From the NCBI GenBank assembly GCA_001804805.1, contig MHBH01000032.1, forward strand, positions 50,279 to 114,278: a DNA stretch of 64,000 nt. The letters run 5' to 3'. Position numbers and translations under genes: made by a program. Positions 44,474 through 53,290 of this stretch are shown here, piece by piece. Position 1 is the first letter of the stretch, and every line of letters starts with the position of its first letter. Below the pieces are notes generated by a model, which saw only the letters and a program-made list of their open reading frames with translations, was not told where the DNA came from and ran no database searches. The stretch comes from Lentisphaerae bacterium GWF2_49_21 (lineage in GTDB: Bacteria > Verrucomicrobiota > Lentisphaeria > Victivallales > GWF2-50-93).

Positions 44474-45113
44474 TGTTTGTCTCCTCTACTGCCTCTTTAT
44501 GGCAAATCCAGACTTTCACTCCTATTTTGCCGGACGTTGTATGCGCCTCGGCAAATCCGTAATCGATATTGGCACGAAGCGTATGCAGAGGGACCTTGCC
44601 CTCCTTGTACTGTTCGGTACGCGCGAGCTCAGCTCCGCCAAGACGTCCCGCGCATTGCACCTTCACACCAAGGGCTCCAAGATCAAGGCCGGTCTGTATC
44701 GCCTTTTTCATCGCCCTCTTGAACCCTATCCTGCGCTCAAGCTGTGCGCCTATGCTTTCGGCGACCAGCTGCGCATTGAGTTCGGCCTGCTGGATCTCCT
44801 TGACATCGATGATTATATCCTTTGAAACTACGAACTTGGATACTGCGGATTTGAGATTTTCCAAGTCGGCTCCCTTGGGGCCGATGAGAAGTCCGGGACG
44901 CGCGGTATAGATGATTATGCGTATCCGGTTGGCAGACCTCTCTATCATTATCTTTGCTATGGCCGCGCTGTAGTACTTCTGCTTGATGAAATCCCTGATC
45001 TTGAGATCCTCATGCAGCCAGTTCCAGAAATTGGCCTTCTTGGTAAACCAGCGGGAATCCCAGTTTTTGTTTACTGTGACCCTGAATCCTATAGGATTTA
45101 CTTTTTGACCCAC
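44421..45113 (-). CDS. rpsC: 30S ribosomal protein S3
   Basis: The 230-residue S3 has the start [20 protein letters not shown], the KH RNA-binding region ([16 protein letters not shown]) and the C-terminal block [18 protein letters not shown] tail of about 20 residues overlaps the rplP start by 53 bp. It follows rplV by 16 bp. Confidence 0.97.
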   Translation of the reverse strand: MGQKVNPIGFRVTVNKNWDSRWFTKKANFWNWLHEDLKIRDFIKQKYYSAAIAKIMIERSANRIRIIIYTARPGLLIGPKGADLENLKSAVSKFVVSKDIIIDVKEIQQAELNAQLVAESIGAQLERRIGFKRAMKKAIQTGLDLGALGVKVQCAGRLGGAELARTEQYKEGKVPLHTLRANIDYGFAEAHTTSGKIGVKVWICHKEAVEETNNVVDAKKSKAQKSPVRE

Positions 45114-45129
45114 CTTGTACTCCTTTTCC

Positions 45130-45474
45130 TTAACCTTGCTTCTTTTCGTCGGTAAGAACTATTGTGAAATGACTTGTGCGTTTGCGTATCCTCCCTGCCA
45201 TGCCCCTTGCCTTTGCGCGGAATCTCCTGAACATGGGGCCAGGGCCGATGATTGCAGTCTTGACGTAGAGGTTCTCCCTCTTTACATCAAGGTTGTTTTC
45301 TGCGTTTGCGATGGCGGAACGGAGGGTCTTTGCAAGTATTGCTGCAGATTTCTTAGGTATGAGTTCGAGCATTGTCAGGGCCTGTACGGCTGGTTTACCC
45401 CTGAGGAGATGTATGACATCGCTCCCCTTGGAGGGTGACACTCTCGCATATTTTGTTACTGCATGTATTTCCAT
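45130..45474 (-). CDS. rplV: 50S ribosomal protein L22, first gene of the cluster
   Basis: The 114-residue L22 is complete (ARVSPSKGSDVIHLLRGK start, IGPGPMFRRFRAKARGMAGR tail). Normally rpsS, rplB and the S10-side genes stand upstream; here only 50 bp of AT-rich DNA separates it from an unrelated gene on the same strand. The ribosomal run therefore begins at rplV, and a promoter is expected in that short gap. A poorly spaced AGGA lies before the ATG. Confidence 0.95.
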   Translation of the reverse strand: MEIHAVTKYARVSPSKGSDVIHLLRGKPAVQALTMLELIPKKSAAILAKTLRSAIANAENNLDVKRENLYVKTAIIGPGPMFRRFRAKARGMAGRIRKRTSHFTIVLTDEKKQG

Positions 45475-45524
45475 TTTACGATCTTATCTTTCCTGTTTTA
45501 TTTGACATATATACGAAAATAATA

Positions 45525-46331
45525 TTACTTCTCACCTGTCATCGCCGGCATCCCTGTCGCGAGAGAATTGAAATCTCCTTCAATTGCCACGGCTGCGCTT
45601 ATGAACGGCTTCACTGAAATCACCTTCAGCTTCACGGACTTTCCGTCCTTCATCGCAACTTTCCATACAAGGCCGATGTTCACTCCGTTCGCCGAGCCCG
45701 CATCAAGAAGTACGACCTGGAGCTTGTCGTTCACCGAAAGTATCCTGCATTTGTCCGCCTTCTCCTTCTGTTCCGGAGGGGAGACCATCGCATTCAGCCT
45801 GTCAGCGTCATTCCTGAGATCATCGAGCTTGCGCTTCATCCTGGCCTTGTCGGCTTCTGTCAGCTCCTTCTTGTCCATTGCCGTCTCTATGAACTGTGAA
45901 AGTTCAAGGATCCCTGCAATCAGCCCTTTCGCCTCCTGCCGCACTGGCAGGAACGACTCAAGGCACTTGAGCTCCTCATCGCTTGCAACCTTCCTTTCAG
46001 AATTTGCCACGCTCGATGCGACACTCAGCTGGAGCCGCCGATATGAATTGAATATCTCTTCGCATTTAGAAAGAACATCGGCTAGTTCCTTGCGCAGCAT
46101 CTCGTTCTCTTTGCGCGCCGCTTCAAGTTCCGCCGCAGGACCGGCCTCATCGGCCGCAACCTCTTTTTTAACTTCCATTTTTACCGCGCCGCCAGTTTTT
46201 CCAGACTCGTTTTTTTGGTCTCCTGCATGGAGCGGATAAAACAGGGCATAAAAGATAACCAGTGAAATGCAAATTGTCCAACTCGATTCAGTAAAAAATA
46301 CAAAATATTTTATTTTGCTCTCTGTTTTCAT
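45525..46331 (-). CDS. Exported/membrane-anchored coiled-coil protein
   Basis: The 268-residue protein starts with a signal or anchor helix (about residues 12-34) and has a long coiled coil (about 65-185, with ELEAARKENEMLRKELADVL). It ends in a small beta domain (RILSVNDKLQVVLLDAGSANG and following) like the beta-barrel tails of MreC/FlgT-type envelope proteins. ATG 46331 gives a typical signal; a start at 46376 is possible. The protein is probably periplasmic. It lies 51 bp before the rplV start on the same strand. Function unknown. Confidence 0.7.
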   Translation of the reverse strand: MKTESKIKYFVFFTESSWTICISLVIFYALFYPLHAGDQKNESGKTGGAVKMEVKKEVAADEAGPAAELEAARKENEMLRKELADVLSKCEEIFNSYRRLQLSVASSVANSERKVASDEELKCLESFLPVRQEAKGLIAGILELSQFIETAMDKKELTEADKARMKRKLDDLRNDADRLNAMVSPPEQKEKADKCRILSVNDKLQVVLLDAGSANGVNIGLVWKVAMKDGKSVKLKVISVKPFISAAVAIEGDFNSLATGMPAMTGEK

Positions 46332-46428
46332 GAAGCCGCCGGTATTGTTAAAGGCAATGTAACAATCTGATGACAAGACAGAAACGCAGAATATACAATG
46401 ACAATTTCAAAAAACAAATGCCTGCAGT

Positions 46429-48984
46429 TTAATTTTGACTTTTTATGTATCTCCCCGCAAGTTTCTTGAGCGCGGCCACCTGTTTTACGGATAAATTTCC
46501 CTTCGCGGCGAACTGTTTATCAAGCGATTCGTAGAATGATTTATCGTTGAACGTCCTGAACCCTTTCTTTACGGGCTGTTCCCAAGCTGTTACCGTCGAG
46601 AGCGATGTCAGCAGGTCCCGGATTTCGTCCGCGTTGGCGGCCGGCGCGGCATCAGTTCCTCCGCCTGCCGGAGCCGATGGCGCATCAAGCGAGAGCTTCA
46701 GCGAGAGGTCTGCAAAGGAGGGGAGCTGCTCCTTGTATTTCGTCGTCAGCTTCTTCACGGCGTTGATCTGTTTCGGGGAGAGGTTCCTTCCGCCGTCGAG
46801 CTGTGATTTTATCGATAAGATGAATTTTTTGTCGTCAAATTTCCGTCCGCCTCTTCCAGCGCCGGGCTCTGCGGTCTTGACTGCGGAGAGAAGATCAATC
46901 GCCTCCTTGTATTTCCCCATGTCCTCTGGAGGAATAGGTTGTCCGTCAGCGCCAAGAGGAGCCTCGGGCTTCTCCTGGATGGTCACGCCAAGTCCGGCTA
47001 TTATGTCCTCGAATCCGGGGATCTGCTCCTTGTATTTGTCCGAAAGTCTTATAAGCGCCGACCACTGCTTCTCGGAAATACCGCCGTTCTTCTCGAACTG
47101 CGCCTTAACGGAGTCGACGAACTTCTTGTCGTCATATGTCCTGCGCCCTCTCTTCTCCGGTTCCTTCCACGCCTGTACACTGTCGAATATGTGCAATATC
47201 TTGTCGGCCTTCTCCTTCTCCGGAGCTCCGATCGTCTTCGCCTCTCCGACCCATGCCGAAAAACTCTTGTAGAACTCCTCGAGCATCTTCTGCCACTGGA
47301 CTTCGCCTTCCTCGATCTTGTCTAGCTTCAGCTCCATTTCGGCGGTGAATCCTATCTGGAAAAGATCGCCCAGGTTCGCAACAAGGAAGTCATTGACCTT
47401 GAACCCGAGTTCGGTCGGGATCAGCTTGCCCTTAAGCTTGTCCACATATTTCCTCTGCTGGATGGTGTTGACGATAGTCGCATACGTGGAAGGCCTTCCG
47501 ATTCCGTTGGCTTCAAGGGTCTTGATAAGCATCGATTCAGAGAATCTCGGAGGCGGTTCAGTGAATTTCTGTTCCGACTTCGCGTCAAGCAGGTGGATCT
47601 TCTGGTCCTTCGCCAGTTCTGAAAGAGATGCGGTGGTCATGAATTCCTCTTCCTCGGTGGAGTCCGTCTTGTCATCCTTGTCCTTGTCGAGGAAATCATA
47701 TATCTTCAGGAATCCGGAGAAGACTGTTTCCGTGGCAGTGGTCCTGAATGTGAAATTCCTGTTGTCTGAGCCTGTGACACCGGTATCTACAGTTGTGAGC
47801 TTCTGTTCCGCAGGCCTCATCTGGCTGGCGACAAATCGCTTCCATATTAAGGTATAGAGCTTCAGCTGGTCGGGATTCAGGAAAGGTTCCATGTCATTTG
47901 GAGTGCGGTTGACGTCGGTCGGCCTGATCGCCTCATGAGCCTCCTGGGCCCTTCCTGCATTCTTGTAGAAGTTAGGTGCGTCCGGAAGGTATTCGGCTCC
48001 GATATTTGATGCGATGTATGAACGGCATGCCTCCTGCGCTTCTTTCGCGATCGTGAATGAATCCGTTCTCATATAGGTTATAAGACCTGCAGGTCCGGAT
48101 GTCCCGAGATCGACACCTTCGTAGAGCCCCTGTGCGATACGCATCGTATGGCTGGCCGAGAATCTCAATGCCGGTCCGGCGGCCTGCTGCAGCGTGCTTG
48201 TTATGAACGGGGGCGGGGCGTATCTTTTCTTCGGCTTGATTTCGTTGTTGAGTATCTTGAAGTCTCTTCCTGACCTGATCGAGTCAAGGGCCTTGCTGGA
48301 CTCGTCACCGGTGGCGACCACCGCCTTCTTGCCGTCAATCTGGTAAAGCCTCGCCTGATATTTCTTTCCGCTGCCGGAAGGATCGACTTCGAGATTGACC
48401 ATCAAGTTCCAGTATTCCTGTGGTATGAATGCCAGTACCTCGCGTTCCTTCTCGCAGACTATCCTGAGCGCCACGGACTGCACCCTTCCTGCACTTATCC
48501 CGCGTTCAATCTTCGACCATAGGATTTCGCTGACCTTGTATCCGACAAGCCTGTCAAGGATCCTTCTCGCCTGCTGTGAATCGACAAGGTTCATGTTGAT
48601 TTCGGCGGGATGCTGGAACGCGTTGTTGACCGCGCTCTTTGTTATTTCATGGAAGACGACCCGTTTGAAAGGGGCCTTCGTGGATTTCTTGAGGGATTCA
48701 AGGATGTGCCAGGCGATGGCTTCTCCTTCTCGGTCCGGATCGGACGCAAGATAGATGCTGGTTGCATCACGGGACGCCTCCTTCAGCTGCTGGACGACCT
48801 TCTTCTTGGTCTCCTGGTATATCGGGATGAATCCGTTCTTAATATCTACTCCGAGTGTCCTTTCAGGAAGATCCCTGATATGGCCCATGGAGGCTGTGAC
48901 AAAATATTCAGCGCCGAGGATACGGCTGATCGTGCGAGCCTTCGCCGGCGATTCGACTATTACAACTTTCTTTTCAATAGGCAT
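46429..48984 (-). CDS. topA: DNA topoisomerase I with three-repeat C-terminal tail
   Basis: The 851-residue type IA topoisomerase relaxes negatively supercoiled DNA. The TOPRIM domain keeps Glu11 and the SDPDREGEA metal site (Asp82, Asp84, Glu88). The catalytic Tyr304 lies in LITYMRTDS. The catalytic core ends near residue 600. Normal TopA then has zinc fingers. Here there are none, and three copies of a 40-50 residue module occur at about 613-662, 713-762 and 809-848 (DDKKFVDSVKAQF, LSPKQINAVKKL, YKEQ). Low-complexity linkers of about 50 residues join them. Confidence 0.95.
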   Translation of the reverse strand: MPIEKKVVIVESPAKARTISRILGAEYFVTASMGHIRDLPERTLGVDIKNGFIPIYQETKKKVVQQLKEASRDATSIYLASDPDREGEAIAWHILESLKKSTKAPFKRVVFHEITKSAVNNAFQHPAEINMNLVDSQQARRILDRLVGYKVSEILWSKIERGISAGRVQSVALRIVCEKEREVLAFIPQEYWNLMVNLEVDPSGSGKKYQARLYQIDGKKAVVATGDESSKALDSIRSGRDFKILNNEIKPKKRYAPPPFITSTLQQAAGPALRFSASHTMRIAQGLYEGVDLGTSGPAGLITYMRTDSFTIAKEAQEACRSYIASNIGAEYLPDAPNFYKNAGRAQEAHEAIRPTDVNRTPNDMEPFLNPDQLKLYTLIWKRFVASQMRPAEQKLTTVDTGVTGSDNRNFTFRTTATETVFSGFLKIYDFLDKDKDDKTDSTEEEEFMTTASLSELAKDQKIHLLDAKSEQKFTEPPPRFSESMLIKTLEANGIGRPSTYATIVNTIQQRKYVDKLKGKLIPTELGFKVNDFLVANLGDLFQIGFTAEMELKLDKIEEGEVQWQKMLEEFYKSFSAWVGEAKTIGAPEKEKADKILHIFDSVQAWKEPEKRGRRTYDDKKFVDSVKAQFEKNGGISEKQWSALIRLSDKYKEQIPGFEDIIAGLGVTIQEKPEAPLGADGQPIPPEDMGKYKEAIDLLSAVKTAEPGAGRGGRKFDDKKFILSIKSQLDGGRNLSPKQINAVKKLTTKYKEQLPSFADLSLKLSLDAPSAPAGGGTDAAPAANADEIRDLLTSLSTVTAWEQPVKKGFRTFNDKSFYESLDKQFAAKGNLSVKQVAALKKLAGRYIKSQN

Positions 48985-49025
48985 GGTATCTTCTTCTTCC
49001 TGATAGAGTTTATGCTGCCACAGTC

Positions 49026-49057
49026 ATAAAAATTTTTCTTTCAGGAAAAATTTTTAT
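49026..49057. terminator. AT-rich 13-bp inverted repeat over the dprA stop
   Basis: ATAAAAATTTTTC (49026-49038) pairs with GAAAAATTTTTAT (49045-49057) around TTTCAG, where the TGA stop of dprA (49041-49043) lies. It could end dprA transcription before topA. The stem has almost no G-C pairs, so it would be weak. Confidence 0.4.
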
Positions 49058-50180
49058 TCAATGAAAATCTTTTTCCTGGCAGCTGCGAAATAAGCTTTTT
49101 CATTTCCATTTTCATCAAAAGGGAGAGAAGTTTTCCGGTGCTGATTCCAGTATCCCCCGCAAGAGAATCAGCGCTTGCATCTCCGTTTTTCAGAAGGGCG
49201 ATTATCTTGCCTTCATCTTCGTCAAGTTTCAAGGCGACATTGTCTTTTTCATCTGTAACATCCTTGTCATCAATGATTTTAAGATTTGAGGAAGGCGCGA
49301 ACTCCGGAAGGAACTCAAATTCCTCGATGATGTCCTCGAAGTTTTCAGTGAGTTTTGCCCCCTGCCGTATCAGTGCATTGCAGCCACGGGCCTGAGGGTT
49401 GTCGGCCTGGCCGGGGACCGCAAAGACAAGGCGGTTCTGTTCAAGTGCGAACTTCGCAGTTATCAAAGCTCCGCTAGTGGTTCCGGCTTCTATTACAAGG
49501 ACTCCTTTTGAGAGCCCTGAGATGATCCTGTTGCGCATCGGGAACGAACGCCTGTTCGGAGAGAACTCCATGGGGAACTCGCTGATCACGGCACCGTCCT
49601 TCTCGATGATGCTCTTTGCAAGCGGAATGTGTTCCTGAGGAAATATCCTGGCAAGTCCGCCGCCTAGGACCGCTATCGTCCTGCCTCCGGAATCGACGGC
49701 GGTCTTGTGAGCCACTGCGTCAGTTCCATATGCTAGCCCGGACACGACCGTCCATCCGGCATAGACGGCAGAACGCGAAAGATGCTCCGCCATCGACTTG
49801 CCGTAATTTGTGATTCTTCTTGAACCGACGATCCCGAGCATGGGTTCGTTCCAGGACGGAAGTCTCCCGCGGACATATAAGCATAACGGAGCGTCGTGCA
49901 CTTCTTTGAGAGGGGCAGGATAATCCTCATCGGCAAGTGTGATGATCTCGACGCCTGCTTTTTCCGTGAGCTTCATTTCTGCTTCATAGTTGCTGTCACT
50001 CTTCCACGACGAGATCGCCTCTGCAAGAGTTTCGCCAATGCCATCTACGGTTTTCAGTTCCTTCTTTGAGGCATCAAGGATCTGTGCAACTGACCCGAAA
50101 TGTTCGGAGAGCGACCTGACCCTTGCCGGTCCAATGCCGCTTATTATATTGAGGATTATATATGCTTCCCTGTCTGTCAT
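49041..50180 (-). CDS. dprA: DNA processing protein DprA (Smf)
   Basis: The 379-residue protein loads RecA on single-stranded DNA during natural transformation. It has a helix-hairpin-helix start (GIGPARVRSLSEHFG), the Rossmann core (LGIVGSRRITNYGK, VSGLAYGTDAVAH, VIEAGTTSGALITAKFA) and a C-terminal winged helix (about 315-375). It lies 56 bp before topA, a neighbour pair seen in many bacteria. Confidence 0.94.
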   Translation of the reverse strand: MTDREAYIILNIISGIGPARVRSLSEHFGSVAQILDASKKELKTVDGIGETLAEAISSWKSDSNYEAEMKLTEKAGVEIITLADEDYPAPLKEVHDAPLCLYVRGRLPSWNEPMLGIVGSRRITNYGKSMAEHLSRSAVYAGWTVVSGLAYGTDAVAHKTAVDSGGRTIAVLGGGLARIFPQEHIPLAKSIIEKDGAVISEFPMEFSPNRRSFPMRNRIISGLSKGVLVIEAGTTSGALITAKFALEQNRLVFAVPGQADNPQARGCNALIRQGAKLTENFEDIIEEFEFLPEFAPSSNLKIIDDKDVTDEKDNVALKLDEDEGKIIALLKNGDASADSLAGDTGISTGKLLSLLMKMEMKKLISQLPGKRFSLNKNFS

Positions 50181-50494
50181 CTTGCCCCCATTTCATATTT
50201 TCTTTTTGCGGAAAAATATGCCGCGAAAAGAAAATTACTTTAGTGTGGTATGCTGAAGTTTCAAAAACAGATAGGAAATATCTTGGAAATTATTTCAAGT
50301 TCCATTGGAGCGCTGGCGTCTCGCCGGCAATCCCATAAGTTTTATGGAACTGTCTATCAACGAAGCTTCGACGGAAGCAGGATACCGTTTTCTTTAAGCA
50401 TGATGTTTGAAATCCACGCTTATCGTATTATTTTTCAATATGTTATGCCGATTTCTTGTTTCAATATTTAGATGGTGAGGGCGAGAAGCAATTT
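50181..50494. other. Non-coding gap with GGAGCGCTGGCGTCTCGCC word
   Basis: The 314 bp between the divergent dprA and HEAT-repeat genes hold no convincing gene. At 50307-50328 there is GGAGCGCTGGCGTCTCGCCG, whose parts recur as the complement at 63901-63942. The rest is AT-rich and may hold the promoter for the HEAT gene. Confidence 0.5.
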
Positions 50495-52471
50495 ATGGAT
50501 AAATGGAAAATTTATACTTTGCTTGCGGTTTTAATTATTTTAATCGCATCATTCTTTGGTTATAAAAATATCACTGCTGACAAATCATTGCTTGGTTCAC
50601 TTAATCCCGATAAATATGCTGACAATCCTGAACTTAAATCTTTGGCTGTTAAGGTGAAAAATGGTGATGGATATAGCAGGGAACTGGAAATTGCTGTTGA
50701 ACGGCTAGGGGAGATGGATGATGTCAGGGCATTCGAGGTTCTTAAGGCGGCCTGTGGATATCATACCAACATCTATTGGAAGATAGTTGAAGGTTTTGTG
50801 AACTTCGGTAAGAGGGATATTCAATTGCCAATATCAGCACTCAGGCATCAGAATGAGAGAATCCGTAAAGTTGCAGTTGTTGCACTTTGGCGCTTGGAAG
50901 ATCTCAGATCAGCAGATGTTTTGATTGAAGCTTTGAAAAATAGCGAGGGCGACGGTGTAGATTGCGATGCTGCAGATGCACTTGGGACCTTGAAGTTAAA
51001 ATCAACTGTAGAACCTTTGATTGCCGCATTGGATAGCAATGAGCCTGCCGTTGCAGGAAGTGCTGCGAAAGCTTTGGGAAAGATTGGTGATAAAAGAGCT
51101 GTTGCGCCAATATTGAAAACACTAAAATATAAGAAGGGGGATTATCCCGAGTCTGCCAGAAGTGGGGCTGCCCAGGCGTTGGGGGAATTAGGGGATAAGT
51201 CTGCTGTTGGACCTCTTGTTGAAGCTCTTAAAGATTCAGATGGGTGGGTGCGTTGTCAGGCAGCTAAGGCTCTGGGGAAACTCGGTGACAAACAAGCCGT
51301 GCCATCCCTGGTTGAGGCTTTGAATGGCAGTAACTTATTACGCGAAGAGGCACTTGAAGCACTTGGTGAACTTAAAGATGCGAGTGCCATATCCCCCTTG
51401 AGGAAGCTCCTGAAAAGTCAAATGGAGACAACGGATTTATCTTGTTGCTCCATTGGCAAGACAATAGCAGCTCTGGGGAAAATTGGTGATAAGAAATTTA
51501 CGGATGATGTGATTCTTGCTGCAGGCAAAGAGGGGTGCGTGGCTGAAGATGCTGCCAAAGCCATCGTCAATTGGATGACATTCGAGGAATTGCTGGGGAA
51601 ACTTAAAAGCAATGATCCGAAAATTAGATTAGGAACTGTTAATATCTTGCAGGTGTTGAAGAAGCAACAGGCTTTCAAACCGTTAGAAGAATTACTGAAT
51701 GACAATGACATTGATGTCCGCAGGGAATCAATTGTTGCGCTTGGAGTTTTACATGACAAGGAAGCCGTTGCCCTATTGCTTAAATTTCTTAATGATCCGG
51801 ATGAGCGGATAAGAAACAATGCCATATGTGCCTTAGGGGAAATTGGAGATACCCGGGCTGAAGACCCGCTGCTCGAGCTGATAAATGATAAAGCTGTTAG
51901 AGGAAACGTTGTCTGGGTATTAGGGCAGCTGAAAAGCAGGAAATCGGTTCCTGTTTTGCTGGAGTTAATTAAAAATGACAAGGAAATCCAGTATTCTGCA
52001 GCAGCGGCTTTGGGAAATATCGGTGATCAGCGGGCTGTTGAGCCACTGATATCGATTTTTAATCAAAACTCCAAAACTCAAGATAATTCCTTTGGTAATG
52101 AGACTATTGCTGAGGCGATCGGAAAAATCAACAGCAGGGAATCAGTTGAATTCCTAATTGGATTGCTTAAGAACGAGAGAGAGAACTGCTATGCTATCGC
52201 CGCATTGGCTTTAGGCCGATGGGGAGATAAACGGGCTGTTGAGCCTCTGATTAGAATTCTAAAAAATGATTGTGTGGTATTAAATGCAGAAGAAGTGGAA
52301 ATTGTCAGGCTGCTAGTTGAGCTTGGTGATAAAAGGGCAATTGCTCCTATTAAGACAATTATTAATAATGGTGGCAATTATCCTTTGCCATGCCTTGATG
52401 GTAAAGACCATGAATATATTAATGTAGAACTGAAAAAGCTTGAAAATAAAGTCAAAGCGAACGCAAACTAA
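50495..52471 (+). CDS. Membrane-anchored HEAT (PBS-lyase type) repeat protein
   Basis: The 658-residue protein has one N-terminal membrane helix (about 7-25). About 18 HEAT-like repeats of 31 residues follow (typical: ALGKIGDKRAVAPILKTL), forming a curved scaffold that probably lies outside the cytoplasmic membrane. ATG 50495 follows GAGAAG. Codons are clearly AT-richer than in the neighbours, and many third positions are A/T, so recent transfer or weak selection is possible. Partner and role are unknown. Confidence 0.82.
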   Translation: MDKWKIYTLLAVLIILIASFFGYKNITADKSLLGSLNPDKYADNPELKSLAVKVKNGDGYSRELEIAVERLGEMDDVRAFEVLKAACGYHTNIYWKIVEGFVNFGKRDIQLPISALRHQNERIRKVAVVALWRLEDLRSADVLIEALKNSEGDGVDCDAADALGTLKLKSTVEPLIAALDSNEPAVAGSAAKALGKIGDKRAVAPILKTLKYKKGDYPESARSGAAQALGELGDKSAVGPLVEALKDSDGWVRCQAAKALGKLGDKQAVPSLVEALNGSNLLREEALEALGELKDASAISPLRKLLKSQMETTDLSCCSIGKTIAALGKIGDKKFTDDVILAAGKEGCVAEDAAKAIVNWMTFEELLGKLKSNDPKIRLGTVNILQVLKKQQAFKPLEELLNDNDIDVRRESIVALGVLHDKEAVALLLKFLNDPDERIRNNAICALGEIGDTRAEDPLLELINDKAVRGNVVWVLGQLKSRKSVPVLLELIKNDKEIQYSAAAALGNIGDQRAVEPLISIFNQNSKTQDNSFGNETIAEAIGKINSRESVEFLIGLLKNERENCYAIAALALGRWGDKRAVEPLIRILKNDCVVLNAEEVEIVRLLVELGDKRAIAPIKTIINNGGNYPLPCLDGKDHEYINVELKKLENKVKANAN

Positions 52472-52528
52472 GGTCTTTGGCGCCGCCTGCACATGATGTT
52501 TAATAATTGCAGATAATGATGCGAGAAA

Positions 52529-53089
52529 TTAGTCTGTCTTTTTCTCGAGTTCCTTCTTGATCTTGTCGATGTCGACCTTCTTGACGTAGTTGATGATGTT
52601 GATCCACATGGAATGGAAGCCGTAGCCGCCGTCGGTCATTTCCTTGATGGCGTCTTCCTTCGTCCAGCCCTGTTCGATTATCCGGAAAATTGCGCACATT
52701 ACGCCCGTTCTGTCGGCGCCGTGCTGGCAGTGCACGAGAAACGGGCCGTTCTCCTTCTTGCGGACTATCTTGATGAACTTGACGACGTCCTCGTCCTCGA
52801 TGTGCCAGGTGTTGACATCCAGTTCCTCGTTGAGAAGACCGGTACCGCTGAGCTTGTCCTTGTCGGAATGGAAGTTCCTGAGGTTGATGACGGTCTTGAT
52901 TCCCATCTTCTCGACGTTCTTCATCCCCTCCGCGGTAGGCTGCTCGCTGCGGTAGAGGTTGTCAGTCACCTTGTGGAAATTCGGTACTCCGTCAAGTTTC
53001 ATAGGCACCGCCCATTTCTCCGGCCTGTCGGCACTGAATAAGATAAAAGATATTAAAAAAATAAAGGATAATATGATAGCTTTTCTCAT
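52529..53089 (-). CDS. Exported dual-specificity-type protein tyrosine phosphatase
   Basis: The 186-residue protein has a signal peptide (AIILSFIFLISFILFSA) and a cysteine phosphatase domain with the P-loop HCQHGADR (Cys121, Arg127). The fold region LYRSEQPTAEGMKNVEKMGI is typical of secreted bacterial DSP-like enzymes related to the PFA-DSP/SIW14 group. It would remove phosphate from phosphoproteins or inositol phosphates outside the membrane. ATG 53089 is chosen because AAAGAA sits 9 bases upstream; ATG 53098 is in frame too. No operon partner is clear. Confidence 0.85.
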   Translation of the reverse strand: MRKAIILSFIFLISFILFSADRPEKWAVPMKLDGVPNFHKVTDNLYRSEQPTAEGMKNVEKMGIKTVINLRNFHSDKDKLSGTGLLNEELDVNTWHIEDEDVVKFIKIVRKKENGPFLVHCQHGADRTGVMCAIFRIIEQGWTKEDAIKEMTDGGYGFHSMWINIINYVKKVDIDKIKKELEKKTD

Positions 53090-53146
53090 AGCATGCATTT
53101 CTTTAGTTTGTATACAACGGCGTAAAAGTTGCTTTTTTTAATTTAT

Positions 53147-53226
53147 GACGCGGAGCGTCTTTGGGCTGCGGCACCCCCGTGCCGCTTTGAATTCAAAGCG
53201 AAGCAGGGGCTTCGCACTCCGAAAGA
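53147..53226. repeat. Intergenic palindrome cluster (GCGGCAC-CCCC-GTGCCGC and CTTTGAATTCAAAG)
   Basis: GACGCGGAGCGTC (53147-53159), the hairpin GCGGCAC/GTGCCGC (53168-53185) and the 14-bp palindrome CTTTGAATTCAAAG (53185-53198) follow each other in the gap between the phosphatase and dapA. Such chains of short palindromes look like dispersed intergenic elements. Confidence 0.65.
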
Positions 53227-53290
53227 TGCTGCGCATCAAATATAACTCAGATGCGAATTTGCTAAAAGGGCAAATCTCGCAGCGGCAAAT

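Noticed and set aside
53099..53290. Riboswitch upstream of the phosphatase gene or downstream of dapA
   Set aside because: I could see only short palindromes and no known aptamer pattern such as a lysine box.
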